Origin: Bacteroidales bacterium
Lineage (GTDB): Bacteria > Bacteroidota > Bacteroidia > Bacteroidales > UBA10428
NCBI GenBank assembly: GCA_016936215.1
Contig: JAFGPL010000157.1
Span: 1 to 46,207 of the forward strand
Reading direction: 5' to 3'
DNA length: 46,207 bases
Numbering within the stretch: the stretch's first letter is position 1; the number at the start of each line of letters is the position of its first letter. Made by a program: the position numbers and the translations under genes. The notes under the pieces were generated by a model. The model saw nothing but the letters and a program-made list of their open reading frames with translations. It had not been told where the DNA came from and ran no database searches. Positions 17,657 through 26,194 of this stretch are shown in pieces.

Positions 17657-19180
17657 ATGGGTGATAAAAAAATCAAAACAGCATTGATCTCTGTTTACCA
17701 CAAAAACAATCTCGATAAAATAGTGAAGAAACTTCACGAACTGGGGGTAAAGATTTTTTCTACCGGTGGTACCCAAAAGTTCATATCCGATATGGGCATA
17801 GAGGTTACTACGGTTGAATCTGTTACCGATTATCCTTCTATACTTGGTGGCAGGGTTAAAACCTTGCATCCTAAAATATTCGGGGGCATCCTTGCGCGTC
17901 CGGACAACCAGACAGATAGAACAGAAATGGAACAATATCACATCGAAGCTATTGACCTGGTGATTGTTGACCTTTATCCTTTCGAAGCAACAGTGGCTAC
18001 AGGTGCTTCAGAAGATGAAATAATTGAAAAAATAGACATTGGCGGGATCTCCCTGATACGTGCTGCAGCTAAAAATTTCAATGATGTTGTGGTTATACCG
18101 TCGCAGGAACAATATAATATACTGCTTGACCTTCTTAACGAAAAGAGCGGAACAACCAGCATTGAAGACAGAAAAAACCTTGCCCTCGAAGCTTTCAATG
18201 TGTCATCGCATTACGATACGGCCATTTTTAATTATTTTAATGCAAACAGGCAAAAAAAGGCATTTAAAAAAAGCGTGCTGGATGCAATGCCATTGCGTTA
18301 TGGTGAAAATCCACACCAGTCGGGTGTTTTTTATGGCAATTTTGACCAGGTTTTCAAGAAAATCCACGGTAAGGAAATCTCGTACAATAACCTGCTTGAT
18401 ATTGAAGCCGCGGTTTACCTGATTGATGATTTCGAGGAAACGACATTTGCCATTCTCAAACACAACAATGCATGCGGGATAGCCTGCCGTCCGAAACTTG
18501 CTGATGCATGGAAAGACGCCCTCGCCGGCGACCCTGTTTCGGCTTTCGGAGGAATTCTTATTACCAATACTAAAGTTGATAAGGAAACTGCTGCAGAGAT
18601 TGACAAATTATTTTTCGAGGTGATTATAGCCCCTGCATACGAAGATGATGCGCTTGAAGTATTGAAATCGAAAAAGAACCGTATTATACTTATCAGAACT
18701 GATTTCTCCCTTCCGGTTGTCCAGCACCGCAGCCTGCTGAACGGGGTAATCGAGCAGGACAGGGACACAAAGACCGAAACAGTGGCTGATATGAAAACAG
18801 TGACCAAAAAGCAGCCCACTGCAAGTGAACTTAAAGATATGGAATTCGCAAACAAGGTGGTTAAACACTCCAAGTCAAATACCATTGTGCTGGCGCGAAA
18901 CAAGCAGCTCCTGGCCAGCGGTGTGGGACAAACATCAAGGGTTGATGCCTTGAAACAGGCGATAGACAAGGCGCGCAATTTCGGCTTCGACCTTCAGGGC
19001 AGCGTGATGGCTTCGGATGCTTTTTTCCCGTTTCCTGACTGTGTAGAAATTGCAGGTATGGCCGGCATTACTGCAGTAATACAGCCTGGAGGCTCTATCA
19101 GGGACCAGGAATCAACAGATTATTGTGACAAACACGGTTTAGCCATGGTGGTGACAGGCACCAGGCATTTTAAACACTAA
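17657..19180 (+). CDS. purH: Bifunctional AICAR formyltransferase/IMP cyclohydrolase PurH
   Basis: A 507-residue protein that catalyses the last two steps of IMP synthesis. The N-terminal MGS-like cyclohydrolase domain spans about 1-130 (LISVYHK, IFSTGGTQK, GGRVKTLHPKIFGGIL). The formyltransferase part carries RYGENPHQ, the catalytic Lys268-His269 in ILKHNNACG, and the conserved end GTRHFKH. The length is typical. mreB begins 89 nt downstream; purH next to the mre operon is a recurrent order in Bacteroidota as I remember it. Confidence 0.97.
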   Translation: MGDKKIKTALISVYHKNNLDKIVKKLHELGVKIFSTGGTQKFISDMGIEVTTVESVTDYPSILGGRVKTLHPKIFGGILARPDNQTDRTEMEQYHIEAIDLVIVDLYPFEATVATGASEDEIIEKIDIGGISLIRAAAKNFNDVVVIPSQEQYNILLDLLNEKSGTTSIEDRKNLALEAFNVSSHYDTAIFNYFNANRQKKAFKKSVLDAMPLRYGENPHQSGVFYGNFDQVFKKIHGKEISYNNLLDIEAAVYLIDDFEETTFAILKHNNACGIACRPKLADAWKDALAGDPVSAFGGILITNTKVDKETAAEIDKLFFEVIIAPAYEDDALEVLKSKKNRIILIRTDFSLPVVQHRSLLNGVIEQDRDTKTETVADMKTVTKKQPTASELKDMEFANKVVKHSKSNTIVLARNKQLLASGVGQTSRVDALKQAIDKARNFGFDLQGSVMASDAFFPFPDCVEIAGMAGITAVIQPGGSIRDQESTDYCDKHGLAMVVTGTRHFKH

Positions 19181-19269
19181 TACATGGTACAGGTTAATAA
19201 ATATTTATCAACCAATTTATTTTTTTAGTAGCTTCGCTGCAAGTAAATTTTAAATTAGAAACTTAACCT

Positions 19270-20292
19270 ATGGGCATTTTTTCATTTTTAACCCAGGAAC
19301 TTGCTATAGACCTTGGAACTGCGAATACCATTATTATCCATAATGATAAGATAGTGGTGGATGAGCCGTCAATCGTGGCTATAGAGAACGCAACAGGCAA
19401 AATAATTGCCATTGGCCATGCAGCCATGCAAATGCACGGAAAAACACATGAGAATATCAAAACTATAAGGCCGCTGCGTGACGGGGTTATTGCAGACTTT
19501 AATGCTGCCGAGCAGATGATCAGGGGAATGATTAAAATGATAAACCCCAGTAACAGGTTTTTTTCCCCGTCGTTGCGTATGGTAGTCTGTATCCCTTCGG
19601 GCAGTACCGAAGTGGAAATAAGGGCCGTGCGCGACTCTTCTGAGCATGCCGGGGGAAGGGATGTTTACATGATCTATGAGCCCATGGCTGCCGCGCTGGG
19701 AATAGGCATTGATGTTACTGCACCCGAAGGAAACATGGTAGTGGACATTGGCGGCGGTACCACCGAAATTGCCGTTATCGCCCTCGGTGGTATCGTATGC
19801 AATGAATCAATACGCATCGCCGGAGACGGTTTTACTGCCGATATTCAGGCTTATATGAGGCATCAGCACAATATTAAAATAGGGGAGCGTACAGCCGAAG
19901 ATATTAAAATTAACGTAGGTTCTGCAATGCCCGATATTGACAATCCGCCGCCCGATTACAACGTGCGCGGGCCAAACCTTATGACTGCTATGCCCATTGA
20001 AGTGCCTATTTCATACCAGGAGATAGCCCATTGCCTTGATAAATCCCTGTCTAAGGTTGAATCGGCCATTCTGGCGGTACTCGAGCAAACGCCTCCCGAG
20101 CTTTACGCAGATATCGTGAGCAAAGGTATATACCTTGCAGGTGGAGGCGCTCTCTTGCGCGGCCTTGCAAAAAGGTTGACTGATAAAATCAGCATCCCGT
20201 TTCTTATTGCCGAAGACCCGCTTCATGCTGTAGCAAGAGGTACAGGGATTGCACTTAAGAATGTTGACAAATTTTCATTCCTTATGAGATAA
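19270..20292 (+). CDS. mreB: Rod-shape-determining actin homologue MreB
   Basis: A 340-residue actin-fold ATPase. Phosphate loop 1 is AIDLGTANTII near 13-24, phosphate loop 2 is VVDIGGGTTEIAV, and the adenosine motif is YLAGGGALLRGL near the C-terminus. MreB forms membrane-bound filaments that guide lateral wall synthesis. It leads a five-gene elongation cluster on the same strand; mreC starts 24 nt after its stop. Confidence 0.97.
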   Translation: MGIFSFLTQELAIDLGTANTIIIHNDKIVVDEPSIVAIENATGKIIAIGHAAMQMHGKTHENIKTIRPLRDGVIADFNAAEQMIRGMIKMINPSNRFFSPSLRMVVCIPSGSTEVEIRAVRDSSEHAGGRDVYMIYEPMAAALGIGIDVTAPEGNMVVDIGGGTTEIAVIALGGIVCNESIRIAGDGFTADIQAYMRHQHNIKIGERTAEDIKINVGSAMPDIDNPPPDYNVRGPNLMTAMPIEVPISYQEIAHCLDKSLSKVESAILAVLEQTPPELYADIVSKGIYLAGGGALLRGLAKRLTDKISIPFLIAEDPLHAVARGTGIALKNVDKFSFLMR

Positions 20293-20316
20293 AAGGATTT
20301 CCGGGGTAGTGATAAT

Positions 20317-21144
20317 ATGAGGGAATTACTCAGGTTTTTAATTAAATACCACTTTATCCTGCTTTTCTTGATTCTGGAAATAACAGGCATTGTTTTTCTT
20401 GTTCAAAACAATACCTACCAAAAAGCACAATTTGTTACCATAACCCATTCTCTTGCAGGACGGTGCGCCCAAAAATTTGCAATTGTAAGAGATTATCTTT
20501 CGTTGTATCAAGAAAACCGGCAGCTTACCGAGGAGAATAACAACCTCTACAATATGGTAAAAAGCCTTGTAAGCATAAACTACGGAGACCAGGTGTATGG
20601 AATTGATACGGTTAGCCGTTTGAAATATGTTTATATCGGATCGAGGGTGCTTAACAACTCAGCCAACAAACAGTTTAATTATATAACGCTCGATAAAGGT
20701 AAAAAAGACGGTATAATGCCGGATATGGCAGTTGTTTGCAACGAAGGCATTGTGGGCGTGGTAAAGGAGGTGTCCGACAATTTTTCATCGGTAATCTCGT
20801 TTTTAAACAGAAACCTCAAACTGAGTGCCAAGCTTAAAAAAACAGGCCATTTCGGATCGCTCGAATGGACAGGTACAGGCCATACAAAGGCAAGCTTAAA
20901 GGATATCCCGCACAATATCAATGTTAAAAAAGGGGATACTGTTGTTACAAGTGGTTATTCTGCAATGTTCCCCGAAGGATACATGATTGGCGTGGTTTCT
21001 GATGTTGAATTAAAAGGAGGAAATTATTACGATATCCGCGTATTGCTTTCAACAGATTTTAAAAATCTGAGAAATGTTCAGGTAGTAAAGAATATTTACA
21101 GGGAAGAGCAGCTCGGACTGGAAAACAAAAACGGAAATGATTAG
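20317..21144 (+). CDS. mreC: Rod-shape-determining protein MreC
   Basis: A 275-residue protein with a short cytoplasmic start, one transmembrane helix about 11-31 (KYHFILLFLILEITGIVFLV), a coiled coil about 60-90 (YQENRQLTEENNNLYNMVKSL) and the periplasmic beta domain with VGVVKEVSDNFSSV and VVTSGYSAMFPEGYMIG. It links MreB to PBP2 and RodA in the periplasm. Its last 8 nt overlap mreD, which implies coupled translation. Confidence 0.95.
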   Translation: MRELLRFLIKYHFILLFLILEITGIVFLVQNNTYQKAQFVTITHSLAGRCAQKFAIVRDYLSLYQENRQLTEENNNLYNMVKSLVSINYGDQVYGIDTVSRLKYVYIGSRVLNNSANKQFNYITLDKGKKDGIMPDMAVVCNEGIVGVVKEVSDNFSSVISFLNRNLKLSAKLKKTGHFGSLEWTGTGHTKASLKDIPHNINVKKGDTVVTSGYSAMFPEGYMIGVVSDVELKGGNYYDIRVLLSTDFKNLRNVQVVKNIYREEQLGLENKNGND

Positions 21145-21643
21145 GGGATTTACAGGATATATTGTTGCATTTTTTCTGGTTGTTGCCATACAGGTATTGA
21201 TATTTAATAATATACAGTTATCAGGGTTTATTGTTCCTTATATTTATGTATTGTTTTTGTTATTGTTACCATTTGATACCCCCGGTTGGGTTTTGCTTCT
21301 AACCGGTTTTCTCCTGGGATTTTTTATTGATGTTTTTGCCGATACCCTCGGGATGCATACCATTGCCACTACATTTATTGCTTTCTCAAGACCGTATGTT
21401 TTGAATTTAATAGCTCCGCGCGAAGGATACGAGACCGGCACCAAACCCAGGGTTTCGTATTACGGGTTGGTATGGTTTGTTAAATACTCCGGAATACTGG
21501 TTTTTATTCACCATTTGTTGTTATTTTATATCGAAGTTTTCAGGTTTGGAGGTTTTTTTTCAACATTACTCAGGGTGATAGTGAGTTCTTTAATTACTTT
21601 ATTGCTTATTATCATCAGTCAGTTTTTTATTTTCCGGAAATAA
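21137..21643 (+). CDS. mreD: Rod-shape-determining membrane protein MreD
   Basis: A 168-residue protein made almost entirely of hydrophobic helices (about five), with the charged loop APREGYETGTKPRVSYYG in the middle. Its sequence is weakly conserved as is usual for MreD, and the assignment leans on position between mreC and mrdA, size and topology. It overlaps mreC by 8 nt, and mrdA follows after 8 nt. Confidence 0.9.
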   Translation: MIRGFTGYIVAFFLVVAIQVLIFNNIQLSGFIVPYIYVLFLLLLPFDTPGWVLLLTGFLLGFFIDVFADTLGMHTIATTFIAFSRPYVLNLIAPREGYETGTKPRVSYYGLVWFVKYSGILVFIHHLLLFYIEVFRFGGFFSTLLRVIVSSLITLLLIIISQFFIFRK

Positions 21644-21651
21644 ATTAACGC

Positions 21652-23466
21652 ATGGATCAGCATTCCGACAGGAAGTTCATAATCGGAGGAATAATTTTAC
21701 TAATAACATTAATTATTCTGGTCAGGCTTTTTTTCCTGCAGGTGATTGATACATCAAGCAAATTGTCTGCTGAAAATAATTCCAAACGTATTGATTTCGA
21801 ATACCCTGCGCGTGGACTGATTTATGACCGTAACCACAAACTGCTGGTATATAACCAGCCGGCTTACGATTTGATGATAACCCCTTCAGATCTTAAGCCT
21901 TTTGATACCACTGAACTTTGCGATATTCTCAAAATCAGCCGGGAAAGAATGAAGGAGGGTATAAAAAACTCTTATAAGAAATTGCGAGACCCGTTTATCA
22001 AACAATTATCTCCTGAAACTTATGCCGTGCTGCAGGAAAGGCTTTTCAAGTTTCCGGGCTTTTATGTCAAAGCAAGAACGCTAAGAAAATATGAGCGCGA
22101 AATAGCCTCACACCTGCTTGGATATGTGGGTGAGGTAGATGAGGCCATCATTCAGGCCGATCCCAATTATTCGCTTGGAGATTACATTGGCATTAGCGGG
22201 CTTGAAAAATCTTACGAGAAAGTATTGCGGGGCGAAAAAGGACAAAAAGTATACCTTGTTGATGTGCACAGCAAGGTCATGGGGCCTTTTCAGGGAGGCA
22301 GGTTCGATAAAGATGCCACCGTAGGGCGCGACATCGTTTGTACCATAGATGCCGACCTTCAGGAATATGGTGAAAAACTCATGAAAAACTATAAAGGCAG
22401 CGTGGTGGCGCTGGAACCCTCGACAGGGGAAATCCTGGCATTTATCTCCTCGCCTTTTTACAACCCTTCTCTTTTAATCGGGCGCCAGCGTACGCAAAAT
22501 TACCTGTTGCTGCAGAAAGACACCCTCCAGCCGATTTTTAACAGGCCGCTGATGGCCAATTACCCGCCGGGTTCTACTTTTAAAACAATCAACGGGCTGA
22601 TAGGCCTGCAGGAAAAAGTAATTAGCACACAATCAGAATTTTACTGCGACCTGGGATATTATTCAGGCAGGGTCAGGGTAGGATGCCACAACCATCATTC
22701 ACCGCTGGATTTCCGGGAGGGTATTCAAAATTCATGCAATGCCTATTTCTGTAATGTATTCAGAAGGATTATCGAAGACCCCAAATATGGGAATGTTACC
22801 GAAGCGTTTAACAATTGGCGCAGGCATGTTGTATCATTCAACCTGGGCAGCAGGCTGAATTCTGATTTTACCAACGAACTGCCCGGATTTATTCCCCAGT
22901 CTTCTTATTATGATAAATACTACGGTAAAAACGGGTGGAAGGCGCTAACCATCATTTCCCTGGCAATCGGTCAGGGGGAAATACTTGTTACACCAATGCA
23001 GATGGCTAATATGACGTCCATTATTGCAAACCGGGGGTATTATTATATTCCGCATTCGGTAAAGGAAATACAGGGACAAAACAACATAGATGAACGGTTT
23101 AAGGAAAAAAAATACACCACCATTGATACAGCCAATTTCCGGCCGGTTATCGAAGGCATGTACCTTGCTGTGAATGGTGGGGCAGGCAGTACCGCATACT
23201 GGGCCAGGTTGCCTAAAATTGCCATTTGCGGAAAGACTGGCACAGCCGAAAACCCGCATGGTGAAGACCATTCAATCTTTATTGCCTTTGCACCCAAAGA
23301 TGACCCGAAAATTGCACTGGCCGTATATGTTGAAAATGCAGGGTTTGGATCAAGCTATGCCGCACCCATAGCCAGTCTTTTGATCGAAAAATATCTTACA
23401 GATACCATAACCCGTCCATGGATGGAACAAAGATTACTTGAAACCAATTTGTTATACAAAAATTGA
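21652..23466 (+). CDS. mrdA: Elongation-specific transpeptidase, penicillin-binding protein 2
   Basis: A 604-residue class B penicillin-binding protein with one N-terminal membrane anchor (about 10-28), a pedestal domain and a transpeptidase domain. The active-site motifs are all present: Ser308-x-x-Lys311 (PPGSTFK), Ser361-Cys362-Asn363 (SxN) and Lys528-Thr529-Gly530. It cross-links peptidoglycan along the side wall with RodA, and is the target of beta-lactams such as mecillinam. The stop codon overlaps the TTG start of rodA by 4 nt. Confidence 0.96.
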   Translation: MDQHSDRKFIIGGIILLITLIILVRLFFLQVIDTSSKLSAENNSKRIDFEYPARGLIYDRNHKLLVYNQPAYDLMITPSDLKPFDTTELCDILKISRERMKEGIKNSYKKLRDPFIKQLSPETYAVLQERLFKFPGFYVKARTLRKYEREIASHLLGYVGEVDEAIIQADPNYSLGDYIGISGLEKSYEKVLRGEKGQKVYLVDVHSKVMGPFQGGRFDKDATVGRDIVCTIDADLQEYGEKLMKNYKGSVVALEPSTGEILAFISSPFYNPSLLIGRQRTQNYLLLQKDTLQPIFNRPLMANYPPGSTFKTINGLIGLQEKVISTQSEFYCDLGYYSGRVRVGCHNHHSPLDFREGIQNSCNAYFCNVFRRIIEDPKYGNVTEAFNNWRRHVVSFNLGSRLNSDFTNELPGFIPQSSYYDKYYGKNGWKALTIISLAIGQGEILVTPMQMANMTSIIANRGYYYIPHSVKEIQGQNNIDERFKEKKYTTIDTANFRPVIEGMYLAVNGGAGSTAYWARLPKIAICGKTGTAENPHGEDHSIFIAFAPKDDPKIALAVYVENAGFGSSYAAPIASLLIEKYLTDTITRPWMEQRLLETNLLYKN

Positions 23467-24884
23467 AAAGAACAATCAACATATTCGGAAGTATTGACTG
23501 GCTGATGGTTATCATATACCTCTTCCTTGTTTTTTTTGGCTGGCTGAATATTTTTGCTGTAGGTTACAACGAAAAATTTACTACCATATTCAACCTTAAG
23601 CTCAACTACGGTAGTCAGCTTTTATGGATATTATTTTCTTTTATCCTGATTATTATAATATTTATTCTTGATTTTAAAGTTTTTCCTTTTTTTGCCTATA
23701 TTATCTATGGCTTGTCTTTATTGTTGTTGTTATTGGTACTTAAATTTGGTACAGAAGTAAATGCTGCAAAATCATGGTTCAGGCTTTTTGGGTTTTCCAT
23801 TCAACCCTCCGAATTCGCCAAAATAGGCACAAGCCTGGCCCTGGCCAGGTATCTGAGTGGATACGGCATCACTAAATTCACACTTAAGACCTTTGGGATT
23901 TGTGCCGGGATAATTGGTGCACCATTTCTACTTATTCTTATGCAGCCCGATCCGGGCACGGCACTTGTTTTTGCAGCCTTCCTTCTCGTTTTGTTCCGTG
24001 AAGGCCTGCCTGGATGGATTTTGGTAATTGTAGTTTTTGTTTTCGCGCTTTTTTTGTTTTCTCTATTGCTCGAAACAGGTATTATTGTGACCGCACTTAT
24101 TGGTATTGTGCTTGTTTTTCACTTTATACTTAACCGTAAACCAAAAGTTTTTTTCACAAGCCTGGTTATCTTCGGCATCATATATGCCGGATTATTTCTT
24201 GCAAACAAATACCTTGAAGCAGGTATAAGATACGACCTGGTTATTATCCTGGCACTTGTAATATCCAGCATTATCTACATTGTACTGACTTTGAAGCATA
24301 AGGTAAAACATGTTTTTGTACTGCTCATCTTTCTTTACGGTTTTGTTGCAGTGCCTTACTCTGTTGACTTTGTCTTTCATGAAGTACTGAAACCACACCA
24401 GCAAAAACGTATCAATATTATGCTGGGAAAGGAACAAGACCCACGCGGATACGGGTATAATGTCAACCAGTCAAAGATAGCCATCGGTTCAGGTGGTTTC
24501 AGCGGAAAAGGGTTTCTTGACGGAACACAGACAAAGTTCGATTTCGTTCCGGAGCAAAGTACCGACTTTATATTCTGCACTGTTGGCGAAGAATGGGGAT
24601 TTGTCGGCACAAGCGTGGTTTTGTTAATATTTGCCGGGCTAATGGTTAGGATTATTATTGTAGCTGAAAGGCAGCGGTCAAAATTTACCAGGGTTTATGC
24701 ATATGCTGTGGCTTCTGTGCTTTTAATCCATGTGGCGATTAATATCAGCATGACCATAGGATTGTTCCCTGTTATAGGCATCCCGCTTCCCTTCTTTAGT
24801 TATGGCGGGTCTTCGCTAATGGGTTTCAGTGTTCTACTGTTTATTCTCATAAGGCTCGATGCCATGAGGAAAGCATACCTGTAA
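23463..24884 (+). CDS. rodA: SEDS peptidoglycan glycosyltransferase RodA
   Basis: A 473-residue polytopic protein of the SEDS family (motifs QPSEFAK, LMQPDPGTALVF, PEQSTDFIF..GEEWGF, and the PLPFFSYGGSS end). It polymerises glycan strands from lipid II together with PBP2. No ATG precedes the first membrane helix; the TTG at 23463 overlaps the mrdA stop (TTGA) and gives MKRTINIFGSIDW, so TTG is the likely start. It is longer than enterobacterial RodA (about 370 residues) because of extra hydrophobic sequence at about 215-295, which appears common in this phylum. It ends the mre operon. Confidence 0.95.
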   Translation: MKRTINIFGSIDWLMVIIYLFLVFFGWLNIFAVGYNEKFTTIFNLKLNYGSQLLWILFSFILIIIIFILDFKVFPFFAYIIYGLSLLLLLLVLKFGTEVNAAKSWFRLFGFSIQPSEFAKIGTSLALARYLSGYGITKFTLKTFGICAGIIGAPFLLILMQPDPGTALVFAAFLLVLFREGLPGWILVIVVFVFALFLFSLLLETGIIVTALIGIVLVFHFILNRKPKVFFTSLVIFGIIYAGLFLANKYLEAGIRYDLVIILALVISSIIYIVLTLKHKVKHVFVLLIFLYGFVAVPYSVDFVFHEVLKPHQQKRINIMLGKEQDPRGYGYNVNQSKIAIGSGGFSGKGFLDGTQTKFDFVPEQSTDFIFCTVGEEWGFVGTSVVLLIFAGLMVRIIIVAERQRSKFTRVYAYAVASVLLIHVAINISMTIGLFPVIGIPLPFFSYGGSSLMGFSVLLFILIRLDAMRKAYL

Positions 24885-24930
24885 AAGTTTTTCTGTAACC
24901 CTTGCCGTTTTCTAGGTGACATCTTGGTGC

Positions 24931-24960
24931 ATAATAAGTGACAGGCTTATTATTTCAATC
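24931..24960 (+). terminator. Weak hairpin after rodA
   Basis: ATAATAAG at 24931-24938 pairs perfectly with CTTATTAT at 24946-24953 around a 7-nt loop, followed by a T-rich stretch reaching 24965. It lies in the only gap after the mre operon and could end its transcript, but the stem is AT-rich. Confidence 0.4.
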
Positions 24961-24997
24961 TTTTTCAATAATTTTATACTACTCAAAATTCTGAATC

Positions 24998-25996
24998 TTG
25001 AAAGAGGCATTGTATTATAAGACCTCAGCAGGCAGGGTTACCTGCCTGCTCTGCCCTCATACCTGCGAAATAAAAGAAGGTGCCCGTGGTATCTGCAAGG
25101 TCAGGAAAAACCATGCCGGTAAGTTATACAGCGAGAACTACGGATTGATTTCTGCTATTAATTTTGATCCTGTTGAGAAAAAGCCATTGTACCATTTTTT
25201 CCCCGGCTCGGTTATTTTATCAATAGGCAGCATAGGCTGTAACATGAAATGCAGATGTTGCCAAAACTGGCAGATATCACAGGCTTCCCCCGATGATTAT
25301 TATCACGACAAAAGATATGCACCGGAAGAAATCCTAAAGCTGGCAAAATCAAAGAGCAAAAATATTGGGGTGGCTTATACATATAACGAACCAACCGTGT
25401 TTTTTGAGTTTATGCTCGATACAGCAAAACTTATCTGGCAGGAACGATTGAAAAACGTTGTGGTTTCCAATGGTTTTATCAGTGAAAAGCCATTATTTGA
25501 ACTTCTTGAATATACAGATGCCTACAATATTGATCTGAAAGCATTCAACGACAAATTCTATAAAACACAGACAGGTTCGGGCTTACAACCGGTACTCAAT
25601 ACACTGAAGATACTTGGGAAAAGTGGCAAACACCTGGAAATTACGAACCTTGTCATCCCAACCCTTAATGATGATGAGAGAGAATTTACAGAAATGGTAA
25701 ACTGGATTTCTTCTGAACTTGGCAGCAGGACTGTGTTGCACCTGTCGCGCTATCACCCTATGTACAAACTTGGTATTGAACCTACTGGTGCAGGTGTGCT
25801 TGAGAAGTTTTACCGCATTGCTGCAGAAAAACTACGTTACGTTTATGTCGGAAACATTCATATGAAAGATTTTCAGGATACAAAATGCCCGACCTGCGGA
25901 AGATTGCTGATTAAAAGGACTGGTTACTTTATTGATACAGAAGGCATAGACAAAGAAGGAAAATGCAAATATTGCGGGGAAAAAGTAATAGGATAA
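24998..25996 (+). CDS. amrS: AmrS-type radical SAM protein of the AmmeMemoRadiSam family
   Basis: A 332-residue protein starting at TTG; there is no in-frame ATG before the core, and the TTG start gives the family-like opening MKEALYYKT. The N-terminus has a four-cysteine cluster (Cys16, Cys19, Cys23, Cys33), then the segment DPVEKKPLYHFFPGS at 57-71 and the radical SAM motif Cys81-x3-Cys85-x2-Cys88 (GCNMKCRCCQNW). The C-terminus has two CxxC pairs (CPTC and CKYC), probably a zinc ribbon. Homologues are usually encoded near Memo and AMMECR1 proteins; neither is here. Reaction unknown. It may have its own promoter in 24885-24997, though I could not identify one. Confidence 0.85.
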   Translation: MKEALYYKTSAGRVTCLLCPHTCEIKEGARGICKVRKNHAGKLYSENYGLISAINFDPVEKKPLYHFFPGSVILSIGSIGCNMKCRCCQNWQISQASPDDYYHDKRYAPEEILKLAKSKSKNIGVAYTYNEPTVFFEFMLDTAKLIWQERLKNVVVSNGFISEKPLFELLEYTDAYNIDLKAFNDKFYKTQTGSGLQPVLNTLKILGKSGKHLEITNLVIPTLNDDEREFTEMVNWISSELGSRTVLHLSRYHPMYKLGIEPTGAGVLEKFYRIAAEKLRYVYVGNIHMKDFQDTKCPTCGRLLIKRTGYFIDTEGIDKEGKCKYCGEKVIG

Positions 25997-26194
25997 AATC
26001 ATTCATCCTTTGAAATAAACCTGCTTATAAAGAATTTTTTTATTTCCAAGAATTTAAGCTTTCACCCAACATTTTTTTGTAAAAATTGTTTTTCGACTGA
26101 AACCGTGTGCAACAATTTAAAATTTTCTCCGTCGTTGTAACTAAAATGGTATTCGGGCGTCTTATCAGGTAAACAAAACCAAATCTGAACATGC

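Noticed and set aside
18415-18978. 187-codon open frame opposite purH
   Set aside because: purH motifs cover the whole region on the plus strand, and the antisense product has no coherent features.
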